DNA from: Rhytidiadelphus loreus
Taxonomy: Eukaryota; Streptophyta; Bryopsida; Hypnales; Hylocomiaceae
NCBI GenBank assembly: GCA_947034895.1
Contig: OX344762.1
Span: 47,099,087-47,163,086 of the forward strand
Direction: 5' to 3'
Length of the DNA: 64,000 bases
Under the pieces are notes generated by a model. It saw nothing but the letters and a program-made list of their open reading frames with translations. It made no database searches and was not told where the DNA came from. How positions within the stretch are numbered: the stretch's first letter is position 1; every line of letters starts with the position of its first letter. Made by a program: the position numbers and the translations under genes. Positions 37,280-47,707 of the stretch are shown one piece after another.

Positions 37280-38050
37280 TGAGAATCTGCCTCAGGTATC
37301 AACAGGGGTCGGGTATGAGGTCAGGTATCAACAAGGGGTCGGGTATTAAGGGGTCGGGTATCAACAGGGGACGGGGTGGACTTAGGGTTTGGCGCCCACA
37401 ACTCCACTGCGTCGTCTAGTTTTCCTTCATTGAGTCGTGACTGTCTTCGATTGTGTTGTGAATGTACTTGGAAGCTGAGTTTTTTTTACAGTTTTAGGGT
37501 TTAGGGGAGTTGCGGAAGGTTCTGAAGTTTCGGGGGTTGTAATCTTCCCATCGGGACGACCTAGCGAGGAAGCAGAGCTCAGCAGAGTTCTGGGTTTAAG
37601 CAGATTCTCATCAGGACGAGCGAGGAAGCAGATTCTCATTGGGACGAGCTAGCGAGGAAGCAAAGTTCAGGGTTTCAGAAGTTTTCATCGGGACGAGCTA
37701 GCTCAGAATTTCAAAGCTCAGGGTTTCAAAGCAAAACTGAGCGATTTCAGGGTTTCAAAGAATTGCTGTTGCCGCTGCGGTGCTTTCTGAGACGGTTTGG
37801 GGGGACGAGCTAGCGAGGAAGCTGAGTTCAGGGTTTCCAAAGATTTCATTGGGACGAGCTAGCAAGGAAGCAGAACTGAGCGACTTCAGGGTTTTCAAAA
37901 TATTGTTGTTGCCGCTGCGGAGCTTTCGGAGACGGTTTGGGAGGAATTGGCAAGGTTTGGGACGAGCTAGCGAGGTCGCGGAGAGTTCTCATTTCGACGA
38001 GGTAGGGAGCGGAGAGAGGCTCCAATTCTTCACGCTGCGGAGTTTTCGGC
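37280..38050. repeat. Two short repeat fields ahead of the ParB-like gene
   Basis: 37290-37378 has four copies of ggtatcaaca-ggggtcggg. 37555-37975 has about seven copies of gggacgagctagcgaggaagc or variants, plus a 138-bp duplication (gttgccgctgcgg at about 37768 and 37906). I see no coding potential. It could be a 5' leader or promoter of the genes to the right. Confidence 0.65.
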
Positions 38051-38794
38051 CGACCTAGGTATGTTGCCGCTTCCTCATCCTGTGTGCCTGGATTTGCATT
38101 TTTTGCGTTCATGTTTCATTGCATTTCTGTGAGATTGGATCCTCAACAATTTCCTGTGTTGTTTGGAATCACGGACAGAGAATCACCTTCAAATCACGTT
38201 GGAATTCACCTGTATAGTTGTTGTTTGTCAATATTTGGAACTCAATTTTGATGTTTTCCTTTGAAATTGTTGTCGGCTAGTTTGACGAGGTAATCTTCCA
38301 GTGCACGAGAATTATTTTTCCGGGGTGCACTTTGACCTAATTCTGCACAGTTGTCTTAAATCCCCAGGATTGGAAAATCTCCTGTCAACGTTGTAAGCAA
38401 GCGTGCTGGATGTGTTGTGCTGGATGTTCATTTGAAGCAGGAACGCATAGTCTCAACTTGTGAGTTTCACATTTCCATTTGCAGGGTTTCTGGATTCAAG
38501 TTCAGTGAATTCTTCTTTGTTAGTGTAGTTCGAATTTAAGTACTTATTTTGAAGTGATAGAAGGGCCTTGATATCTAAATGCTCTCCTTGCATGTCTCCA
38601 GGGCATTGTGACAACCAAACGATTGTGTTGTTGAAGAGCATTTAGACACAGCTTGTCCATTTCCAACTCCAGGTAAGCTATTTGCTTGAATGCAGCCTTA
38701 GGGTTTGAGCTGTAAAACTAGGGTTTAAGCATTGAAATTAGGGTTTAGAATATAGAAAAGACCAACCACCTCAAACTGCACTCATCTAAAAATA

Positions 38795-39418
38795 CATCGT
38801 CGACTCGATGATAAAAACCCACCATTTAAACGGCAAGTACGGTTACCAGCGCGAAAAATGCAGCCCTTATTCTCGAGGAGAGCCTATGTCCTAAGTTACC
38901 GCCTAAGAAACTACGTGGGGAGTAATCCCTAACTTATCACCGACTCGAGGATAACCTACAAACGAAATACTGCTACGTCCCCCCCACTAAAAACGTATCC
39001 CAACTAAACAAGTATCACTAAATAAACATAAAAAAGTCTGTCATCAGTAATCACCAGAACACAGCAGGGATTCTATCCCCGAATCGGTGATAACGCCATA
39101 GAATATAAATCCTCCAAAGCATGAACAGAAGAAGATACTAACAGCATACAAATAAATCACGTAAACGTCAACACATTTCTATAATATCAAAAATCAAATC
39201 ATCCTCGAATCGGTGATAAAGCCATAGAATGTAAAGCAAAAGAGTAATTCAGAATGTAAAAACCAGAACACCTCAACCTATAAGGTAGATTGCAAGTCAT
39301 TCAAATGACTGAATCACAACAACCTAAAAATAAATCAAATTAGCAGTAAATCAATGACGTACAATACAATAATAGAGAACAGAACCTGAATGACGCATTA
39401 TCCTCGAATCGACGATAA
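38795..39418. promoter_or_regulatory. Near-palindrome cluster upstream of the ParB-like gene
   Basis: Copies of the TTATC..CGA(G/A)TCG..GATAA motif at 38795-38814, 38934-38954, 39074-39093, 39201-39219 and 39398-39418, directly before the ATG at 39466. Same motif as at 32.05-32.82 kb, so both gene sets of the nested element share it. Confidence 0.7.
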
Positions 39419-39465
39419 TCTGCCAGGAACTAACATAAAAGTCCTCGGAGTGCAGAAACCAAACG

Positions 39466-40907
39466 ATGGAAGCCACAGATAATTACGACTACTCGGTGAG
39501 TGGGCACCACCTTGTTCCATTTGAGAATCCAAAGGAGGACATACCATTCATTAGCGAAATGGAAGACACATACGGCACACTCTGGGAGTTTAAGGACTAC
39601 ATCTCCACGTGGTCATTTGGAGTAAATCGGTTCAAGAATTACATGTTCCTCTGATACCGAGTGCGAGGGACGACTACGTACATGCCTTGGAACATAAAAG
39701 AGAAGGTCACGTTGATTGAGGAGCACAACCAAGACTACGTTGTCCTAGTGCTCCGTGAATGCGACGACAAAGGAAATCCTGGTGACCATACCCACTCTAT
39801 TGTCATCAACGTAAATTCCGACCACGCGAAGTTTGATCTAGAGAATCTCATGGAATTCTTGAAGGGATCACAAATGGAGTCCTTAAACGACCAATTCGTG
39901 AGATCCGGGTACGTTCCGTGGATGAACACAACGGCGAAGTCAATTGCCACGAGATTGCGCATAATCTTTCAGACGCTTGATCGGTACGCGTTGGAGAATG
40001 TCGAACCGCAGCCCACATTAGGTCGCGGAGCTACTTAAATGCGAAGAACGAAGGACGGGGCGCCTACCCGTCAACCATCTGTCGGGGGGGTGTCGGGAGG
40101 AAGAGCGCAAAGGCCAGGCCAAACAAGATCCGAGCCACAAAAGAGAGACTCAACGCCCTCTGAGGAAGCAGGACCTTCTAAGAAACGGAAGAAAAGCCTT
40201 CCGGGTGGGACTACAGGTGCAGGTAGTTCGGGATCCGCACTGACGACAGTGTCGGCTGGACAACCCACTTCGTCAGCTCCAGTGCTGGACTATGAGAAGT
40301 TTGCAGAGACTCAAAAAAAGTTCTGGGCGGAGCACAAGAACTGCTTCCTATTCGATGACCAATCCTTGCAAGTTGACATCGACCAATGCATATTGGCTCT
40401 TCCCCAATATGTCATTCGGACCCTACAACGGGACATTGTCGATGCAAACAAGAAAGAACTCATTCAATACATTGACATCAAACAACGGCAGAAGCTGTGC
40501 CTCACACCAGTTGACGGCAAAAATAGATTATTGAAAAAGAAGCCTGAAAATTGGGATGAAATAAAGGATGGTCGATTCATGATCATCAACGGCCAGTACA
40601 GCATAACAGCTTCCCAAGAGCTGCAGGAAGGAGGATGTGGAGAGGCCAGGAAAGTAGAACTTCAGAGATGGGATGCTTACATTGTGTGGACGCTCGATCC
40701 CGCAAAGCTCAGGGGTATTTCGAAGTTCTACAACATCACTAACCATTTGGACCACGCCCAACCAACATGGGGAAACCAAATGATCAGCTGCAGACAAATA
40801 TGGATGGCCTATAAGCGGCCAACAGACACGCGCAGCGAAGCTCAAACACGGAAGAATGAAGCCGTGTTCCACTTGAGCAATTTCAAGGTACATCCCTGGA
40901 ATGCCTG
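39466..40907 (+). CDS. ParB-like exon of a ParB/methyltransferase-like gene, two stops
   Basis: ATG at 39466 (MEATDNYDYSVSGHH). The frame runs to about 40907 with TGA at 39652-39654 and TAA at 40036-40038. The central part is disordered and basic (PSKKRKKS, a candidate nuclear signal). The C-terminal third contains DGRFMIINGQYSITASQEL and RWDAYIVW, which resemble the ParB/Srx-type (D/N)GQHR..A motif, with Gln-Tyr in place of His-Arg. The exon ends TGA, or is spliced at gtatcacc, whose intron begins with a near-palindrome. Open frames at 41119-42438 and 42623-44107 look like the next exons. ParB domains fused to N6-adenine methyltransferases are known in phages and bacteria, and that comparison guides this call. 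Confidence 0.45.
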
Positions 40908-40909
40908 AG

Positions 40910-41064
40910 TATCACCGATTCGGTGATAACCAAAACATTTGCTTAATAAGATTTAATTCAAATTCAAATTCAATAGAATTGGATTCCCACTTTCGACCAC
41001 CGGCAGTCAGATATTGTTTCAGTTCTTAAATAAAATAGTAGACCTTATCCTCGAGTCGACGATA
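40910..41064. promoter_or_regulatory. Near-palindromes inside putative intron 1
   Basis: TATCACCGATTCGGTGATAA at 40910-40929 starts within three bases of the coding end, and TTATCCTCGAGTCGACGATA lies at 41045-41064. They match the motif in the two upstream clusters. Confidence 0.65.
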
Positions 41065-41118
41065 ACACGTTCTCGAGAGTGTTCATTCTAACGTTCTGTT
41101 CTGCCGGATCTTGTAGAG

Positions 41119-42438
41119 TTTTACGGACGCGGTAATCGAGAGGTTCCAGAATATAAATCCCGAGAGGGATGGGGCCTCAATTAATGGAACCGCGGATCTC
41201 AAACCAGAAATCCAGATCATTACGTTGCCGAACGATCTTTGGGCGTTGTGGGAGACGTTTCTCAAGAAACACTCTGAGGGCGAGTTGATTGATCTGTTCT
41301 ACTTGACAATGCACAAGGATGTGAAGGGATTTAGGCTCAAAAATCACTCTCTGAAGAGAGAGTTTTTCAAGCATTTTGGTCATTTCATTGACAAAGACTA
41401 CGGGGTCAATGCGCAGCACCTGATTGGTAAAACTCCTGGGCGGAAAGCTTTGTACCCAAAAGTTTCCGTCGGGGTTCCCAAATTTATTGTTCCTGACAAT
41501 ATGACACACAAAGATTGGGTGGATAGGAGGAAGCGCAAAAAAGTTGTGCTGCAGGACTTGATGGCAATCAAGCCCACCTTAAAACTTTTTAATAATGCGG
41601 GTGATGTTGTTCATGAAACCTGACACTCTTGGAAGGCAAGACATAGGTTCACATCAGCCTCGTGGGATTTCCTGCTCACGCACCCGAAGGCAGAGTACTT
41701 CAAACGGCGCTTGCGCAACGATGCATGGCTGAAGCGGGCGAAAGATCTCGAGAAGCAGTTCCCCGAGGTCCTTCACATGTTCGTGCGGTTCATGAAGTTG
41801 AAGTACCAACTTCTAGAATCTGCTGGAGGGGTGCAGATCAGGGGGATAGATTACAGCGCGAAGGCGTTGATGACGAGTTCCAGTTACCAATATCACCCCC
41901 TGGAGGTCAACCTGGCTGTCGTGGATATAAGAGAAATCCCTATCCACAAACAGGGAGGCAACCCCATGGAACCCTTCCTCCAATTCTTGAAGAATAAAAT
42001 GGAACCAGGAATGACAGTGCCAAATGTTTGGCTCTTCATTCTGAAGCACAGAGAAGACATCAAGACTGCAACAGTTTTTGCAAGTCTGCACCTCAACGAG
42101 TACAAGTGTGCGCTTTTGAAATACCTACCGAGCAGAGTAGAGTTGTTAGACAACATTTCAACTCGCGCAACAGCTCCAGACGTGCCACTCCTGTTCCTTT
42201 TCAAAAAAGGAAACAAGTTTGCGGAAAAAGCTCGTACTTTATTCAAGACGAGGTACGTGACGTCCGACCACAACGTGTACTACTACGAATTCGGTAGGAA
42301 CACTGAAGACAAGTGGAGATTCGAGGCCTCCGAACTCCGAATGGAGTTCTACCTCGAGATATTACAGCTATTCGCAGAGCCGAAGGAAAACGTTCTGGGC
42401 ATCTATACGGGAGCCAAGTTTATGCTTGCCGCGAAGGT
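41119..42438 (+). CDS. Methyltransferase-like exon of the same gene, one TGA
   Basis: It follows a cttgtag acceptor at about 41118. The frame is open to about 42460 with one TGA at 41621-41623, and a gtagaa donor near 42439 is likely. Most of the exon is unrecognised (ALWETFLKKHSEG; FPEVLHMFVRFMKLKY). Its end, LQLFAEPKENVLGIYTGAKF then MLAAK, has the spacing of AdoMet motif I in N6-adenine/N4-cytosine methyltransferases (VLDxFxGSGTTLxAA), with the Asp and some glycines replaced. No DPPY-type catalytic motif was found. It may be a catalytically dead derivative or an over-reading of weak similarity. The ParB-like exon just upstream makes the methyltransferase idea more plausible. Confidence 0.4.
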
Positions 42439-42466
42439 AGAAAAACATTTTCACACATGATTTTCA

Positions 42467-42570
42467 TATCACCGAGTCGAGGATAAGCCACAAAGAAATG
42501 ACATTACAGTTTGTATTTCCTTCTATGTCGTGTGGTTCATAGACTGGGCTTATCCTCGGATCGAGGATAA
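42467..42570. promoter_or_regulatory. Near-palindromes inside putative intron 2
   Basis: TATCACCGAGTCGAGGATAA at 42467-42486 and a 21-bp copy at 42550-42570 lie between the likely donor near 42439 and the acceptor tgtggcag at about 42622. Confidence 0.6.
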
Positions 42571-42622
42571 TCCCTATCTTTATTTGAATACAGAAGTTAA
42601 TGATCTATCCTGTGTGTGGCAG

Positions 42623-44107
42623 ATGTTCGGAGCGTTCTTCTACGGATTTGTGGACAAGGAGGATGTCAAGACCTACCTCAACGTCTCGTACTTGGCGAAT
42701 AAGATGGACAAAAATGATTTCATGATGTCCAATTCACCTTATTCAATGTTGTATGAGAAGCCACCTACACGTGAACCTGTCGCGGATGACTCGAGCCCCC
42801 CCGCATCGCCACCGATGACTCTCGTGTCTCCGGCAGTTCATAGTGACAGGGAGACTGATGGACCGAAACCCAGATCTGACCCCGTCATCGAGGGTATCGA
42901 CGAGTATGGAACAAACACGTTCTAGATTTTCACGTGGATGGCCTCTCCCGGAGTCACACCCACTGATAGACCCGATCCTGCGGTTGAGGAAATGGCGACG
43001 GAGCCGGCTGTCCCTCCAAGGTCCACTCGGCGTGCAAGGACCATTACAACTGTAGAAACCTCAGCGCCTGCTAGTTCCTCTAAGCCTGTAGGGTCCGATG
43101 TACCTGCTGCACCTGTCAATGAGTTTCCGGTTGATGAGGGCATGGAGACAGACTCCGAGTTCGATCGGTAGCGTGCAGCGAGCGGAGGAGGGGGGCAAAG
43201 GGAAACTCAAGGTCAGGACGATGCCGACGCTCTCGACGACGAACCCCTCATTACACAAGAGGGCACTCAAGAAGAAGCGCGTGAGATCATTGACCTGGGC
43301 GATGACGATGACGAATTAGATCACCCTCGAGAGTCGGACGAGGACGAGGAAGATCTAGACGGCCCTCCCAAGGTGAAGGAAGTGAAGCCTCTCGTTTTAC
43401 CGTCTGGATCCGTTGTGAAGGTGGAGAAGGACTTCTGGAAAAATGAGGAGGAGAGGAGGCAGAGGAGGATCGACCGTTTCAAGCAAAGAGAGGCCGAGAA
43501 ATTGGAAAAGGAGGCGAAGGACAAGGCATTGGCGGAAGCGAATGCAAAGATTGTTCAGATGCAGTTGGATTCCAAAAGGGAGATGGAGAGTATCACTTCT
43601 CAACTTGCAGAGCTGAAAAAAATGATTAGTTCTCAAGGGAGTCAAGGAGTGCCCGATTCCTCTGCTGCGTCTCAAGCTCCACCGCCACCACCTCTTCCTT
43701 CCCCATTCCCTGCACCGTTAGGACATGATGAGGTTATCAAGTCAACCCCGGCATCTGAAATGCCAAACATCTCCTCTCAGGACCAAAACAAGGTCGAGGC
43801 CCTCCCCCAACTCGAGGATTATCCTCGACTCGGTGATACTGTCCAAGAGCTTCTTGGGACATCGGGCGGCAAAGGTTCTCTGCTCCCGTGTCAGCTATCG
43901 GAGTAGATCATGCCGGAGATCCAATTGCCTCCTGATCTAAACGATGAGGAGAGATTGGACTATGGAGAAGACGAAAAGGATCCAGAGGACAATGTCCCGA
44001 TGGAAATCGGGGGTGGTTCTTTGGAGGTCCCTGTCGAAGGGAGGACTGATTCTCGACCGGACGATTCTGCACAGGTACAGACCTCTGACCCTTATAAATT
44101 CGATTAA
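42623..44107 (+). CDS. Disordered and coiled-coil exon, three TAG codons
   Basis: It starts after the tgtgtggcag acceptor at about 42622 (MFGAFFYGFVDKEDVKTYL, which would continue the methyltransferase-like region). The frame runs to TAA at 44107 with TAG at 42923-42925, 43169-43171 and 43904-43906. It is Pro/Ser/Thr-rich and then acidic (DLGDDDDELD), with a strong Lys/Glu/Arg coiled coil (RRQRRIDRFKQREAEKLEKE), Pro runs and an acidic end. One near-palindrome (43819-43838) lies within this coding exon. It is probably the C-terminal part of the gene starting at 39466. No catalytic domain is visible. Confidence 0.5.
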
Positions 44108-44577
44108 TTGAAGGAATTCTTCTGGTCCAGTGTGTTTGTAGTTTCCCGAACTTAATTGTCCTCCCGCTTCATGACAGGAATGCGAGCCCCGTCCTTGATT
44201 ACCCGGCGCAGACGGCGCTGACAGAGATTCCATCTGTACAATAGTGTAGCATAGTGTTGACTCTGCATTTTTGGCGGCTTAGTAGAAAGACGAGTTTTCG
44301 ACATGTATTATATAATCTATGTAAATAAAATACGCGTGTTTATTCATATAAGGTGCAAGTCCATCTAATTGTACCCCACTGTCCATGTTTTTTTGGCTCA
44401 GCTACAAAAACATGAAAGCGTACACCATCCACTACCAATGAAAGCACATCCTATCGGGAGCCCCCAGTCGATTAGTGGAATTAAATGCATCTCTCAGCTT
44501 TCTAGCCCTACAAGTTCTGCATTTAACCAGGTACCTCCCATTCTTCGTTGTTTTGTTTTGATCAGGTAGAATCGGAG

Positions 44578-45399
44578 GGGCTGAAAGAGGTGGAGGCCAA
44601 GATTGAACGTCCTATGATGCCTCCACCGCGGAAGAAATGGCTGAACATTGTCTTCGACCTGAACGGCGTGTTGTGCCAGACGGCGCAAAAATCATACGGG
44701 GAGAAAATGAAGCCCTACAGGCTCGAAGACAATGTTCTCTGCCATCGAAACCCCACGATCATCGGGCCGAAGGCGGTTTTCGCTCGGCAGAATCTCGGCG
44801 AATTCCTCCGGCAGGCTTCGGAGATTGCACATAGGGTCATTGTGTGGACCACCATGTTGAAGCGCAACGCGAAACCGATCGCGGGGCACTTGTTCTCGGG
44901 CTGCCGAACCCCTTACGATATCCTAGGTCAGGAGCAGAGTACAAAAATAGAAATCGCTAAGGGAAAATACTTCCATTTAAATAAACAAGTGCATTTCATG
45001 AAAGTGCTTTCGGACAGTCTATTCACGAGTAATGGTGGGGGGCCGACCATTGACTCGTCCAACACCCTTCTCATTGACGATAGTCCTCACAAGAGTATCT
45101 GCAATGAGAATGGGAACGCGATATTTCTCAAATCTTGGGATCACACTTACCGGAGGGACGACGTTCTCTTGGGCATCCTCCTTCCTTGGCTTCGGCGGTT
45201 GCATTCTTCTTGTCCGAACGGCAGATTGTTGCAATATGTCAACGAAAACCGAATCGGTTTGAACTCGCTCGAACGTGATGACTATAACATGAAGGAGGTC
45301 ATAGAGGGCATGATGGAGTCGGCCGAGGTCATGGGTTCGCGATTTGATCTTCGGGGTATAGGCCTAGTGATAGAGAAGAAACGCAGCCGGAAAAAATAA
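44578..45399 (+). CDS. HAD/FCP1-like phosphatase-like protein with altered catalytic motif
   Basis: The exon begins after a ttgatcag acceptor at about 44565. The product is intact (about 275 residues) to TAA at 45399. NIVFDLNGVLCQ matches HAD motif I of the FCP1/SCP/NIF family (DLDETL type), but the second Asp is Asn (DLN). RVIVWTTML matches the VWT(S/A) motif and TLLIDDSPHKS the DDSP-type motif. The C-terminus is basic (KKRSRKK). In HAD phosphatases the first Asp is the nucleophile and the second is the general acid, so the Asn suggests weak or no phosphatase activity, perhaps a binding role. It is one of the few cargo genes without an internal stop. Confidence 0.65.
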   Translation, partial: GLKEVEAKIERPMMPPPRKKWLNIVFDLNGVLCQTAQKSYGEKMKPYRLEDNVLCHRNPTIIGPKAVFARQNLGEFLRQASEIAHRVIVWTTMLKRNAKPIAGHLFSGCRTPYDILGQEQSTKIEIAKGKYFHLNKQVHFMKVLSDSLFTSNGGGPTIDSSNTLLIDDSPHKSICNENGNAIFLKSWDHTYRRDDVLLGILLPWLRRLHSSCPNGRLLQYVNENRIGLNSLERDDYNMKEVIEGMMESAEVMGSRFDLRGIGLVIEKKRSRKK

Positions 45400-45632
45400 A
45401 CTTCCGTATAGACGCGCATTCAGGGGCCCAGGCATATCGTATTTTGAATTTTGTATTTTATATTCATGTATTCTACATTTATAAATTGTAAATAATATAT
45501 GGAGTTCTTTTTCATCTTCTCTTGTATTCCTCTCTTCATCTTGGACTCTGCGTTGTATTCCATGTTTTCATACCCTAACAACTGGATGAAAATGTGTGTG
45601 GGTTTCCGCAATCCATACAATTACTTATTGCA

Positions 45633-46548
45633 GGATGAAGGTCTGTGTTTTGTTAAAACAGCGAAAAGGCAGAAGCTCTCGAGGAGTCTCCTTTCCGGTT
45701 CCATGAAGTCGGTGTCCACCAAGTCCGAATCGGAAGGCGGAAGCTGCGATACGGTTCCCCTGTCTAAGCCCTACATGTTGCGTTCAGCCGCAGACGCTGC
45801 CTCGGCCGCCATAGACTATTCGAAGGGGAACATTGAGGACGGGGTCGTAGACAGCCCCCCTAGTCGCAATCCAGGGAGGACTCCCATCTGCTCTCCTTCG
45901 CCGTTGAAGCGGGCATCCTCGAGTCGTGGGCCGTCGTTGTCGCCGGGTCCGCGAACGGACGGAGGGACGAGCCGCAAGCTGCAACTTCCTCTCGAGGATG
46001 CACGCCCTCATCCTCGAGACGAGGATGTCGTCTTCAATCCGTCAACGATGCCTACTATCCTCGAGGTTGGAGTGATGTCATTGGATGGGGTTGAGGACGG
46101 GATAACGATTCCAAGTCCCGGGCCGTGTGCTGCAAGACGCTTACCTCGACTCGACGATAATTGGACTTCCTTCTCGAAGTTCATGATCCCCAGACGGTTA
46201 CCATCTGCAGACAGTCTTTTCCGTCATCGAAATCTTAGAGAACTTCGACGGTCTCTGGGCTCTACATCAGCTAGTACTGGATTTCCGTACGGAAATAATG
46301 CAAAAGTGTCGCTGCCAACCGTGCCTCCACAAGGATCAAAGTCTCATTCTGCTTCGGAAGTTCCTCATGCCACATACAATTCGAAAAGGAAAGCCAGTGG
46401 ATCTCATAGTCTAGGGCTATGTGATGCTGTGGATAGTGCAAGCAGGCCGCAATATCATTCTCAACTCGAGGATATCTTGAGAGGCCGAGCAATGCTGAAG
46501 GCAAAAGAGATTGAGAAGAGCAATTGTACATCCAAGAGCAATACTTAG
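45633..46548 (+). CDS. Disordered basic/Ser-Pro-rich exon, possibly 3' part of the phosphatase-like gene
   Basis: It begins after a cttattgcag acceptor at about 45632 and is open to TAG at 46548, about 305 residues. Ser/Pro/Arg-rich, with a nuclear-signal-like start (KTAKRQKLSR) and no domain recognised. Two near-palindrome-like sequences lie within it (around 46000-46030 and 46141-46160), so here the motif is part of coding DNA. It may be a separate gene or a further exon of the preceding one. Confidence 0.4.
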
Positions 46549-47098
46549 GATAGCGTGTCTAATTTTCGAAGCCTCTTACTTCTATGATTTTTTACTATAA
46601 ATACCGTGGTAAATACACATTGAAAGTGCTCATAAAAGTGCAAGGCTTCATGTGATACAACCATCTGATTCTAAGCCTTGCTTACTATAAATAGAATGTA
46701 AACTTTGGACATAAAAATGTTTTAGAAAAAAAAAAATATGCTCCTTCGATTGTACTTCGATTATACAAAATTGTATATCTTCATCATTGGTATCGTAGAC
46801 TTCAATGCATTTTGTGAGCAAATGTCACTTACTCTACATGTATTTTCTAAGGCCCAAGTGAATTTAATATATTGAACTTGCCACTACAAGTTACTTCTAT
46901 TTCACTCGAGCATATCGTTTCATTGACTGTCTTCTCGTGTGATCATGCGAATCGGCTCCTTTGGTTTAAGGCAATTGACAATGCAAGTTTAAACCTATGG
47001 TTCTTATTGACGATCAACTCAATTTATCATGGGGTTCAACAACTCTATGCTCAATACAACATCGCTTCTCATTTTCTAAGTCTCAAAATGACCATTTC
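46549..47098. other. AT-rich right flank of the nested element
   Basis: No gene seen. It leads into the subterminal GAGAC-type motifs and the right TIR at 47099-47123. Confidence 0.45.
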
Positions 47099-47394
47099 GT
47101 CTCATTTTAATGAATAATGCCTTTTATCAGCCTTCGGGATGAAAGGGATGTATAATTCATTATTCAAGTGTTCATGATGAATTGTTACATGGAAGCATGT
47201 AACGGCAATTTATTTTTTGAACCTATCATTGTAATGCACCTGAACTTAATGATGTTCAAAATATCATCAAGGTTTTTTTGTTTCTCAATAGTCAAGCACT
47301 ATTGACTGAAATTACATTGTGTGCATCATTTTCTGGATCAAATATTACCTACAAAAATGTAATAGTATAATGCATCAAATTTGGCTTCATGTAC

Positions 47395-47707
47395 TGTAGT
47401 TTTATGGATGTCCGCCCGTCTGCGCCTTTCGTCCGCCGTCCGCGCGGACATGTTCGCCGTCCGCGCGTTCCGTTCGCCATCTGTGCGTTCCGTCTGCCGT
47501 CCGCGCGGACATGTCCGCCGTCCGCCCGTCCGCCCGTTGATCCGTCCGCCGAACGCGCCGACCGTGCCGACCGCCCGTCCGCGTCGTCCGAAAGGGCGAC
47601 GGATGCCGTCCGATGGACACCGTCCACATCGTCCGCGCGTCCCGAAAATGTGGACGTCCGAAAAATGGACGTGATTTTGCCCCGGACGTTGAAATTCGTC
47701 AACCCTG
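47395..47707. promoter_or_regulatory. Right subterminal CCGTCCGC array and right TIR of the giant hAT
   Basis: Dense gtccgcc/ccgtccgcgc motifs at 47400-47655, inverted relative to the left array, then the terminal GTCAACCCTG at 47698-47707. Confidence 0.85.

Larger units (their letters stand above)
28582..47123. mobile_element. Nested 18.5-kb element with AAGGC-type TIRs
   Basis: 28582-28606 and the complement of 47099-47123 match at 23 of 25 bases (both begin AAGGC and end TTAAAATGAGAC). Both are bordered by TTAT (28578-28581 and 47124-47127). Removing the element and one TTAT joins the hAT transposase frame in phase to a stop four codons later, which independently supports these limits. 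Subterminal GAGAC motifs occur near both ends (attaaattgagact three times at 28655-28710, and tctcaaaatgacc at 47085-47098). Contents: DUF7869/BAH-like gene, palindrome clusters, 176-bp satellite, ParB/methyltransferase-like gene, HAD-phosphatase-like gene. The 4-bp AT-rich duplication alone would be weak evidence. Confidence 0.75.
14432..47707 (+). mobile_element. Giant 33.3-kb hAT transposon with cargo genes and a nested element
   Basis: The termini are CAGGGTTGAC at 14432 and its complement GTCAACCCTG ending at 47707, flanked by identical 8-bp duplications (AGCTCAAC). CAGGG-type ends and 8-bp duplications define hAT elements, and a DUF659/hAT-dimerisation transposase sits inside at 25309-28581. 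Both subterminal regions are filled with GCGGACGG/CCGTCCGC motifs in inverted orientation. Without the 18.5-kb nested insertion (28582-47123 plus one 4-bp duplication) the element is about 14.7 kb. Cargo: two related genes (15034-16134 and 21091-24380) and a kinase gene (17159-18643). It inserted into a DUF7869 transposase gene. All cargo genes have in-frame stops, so this copy is inactive. Confidence 0.9.
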
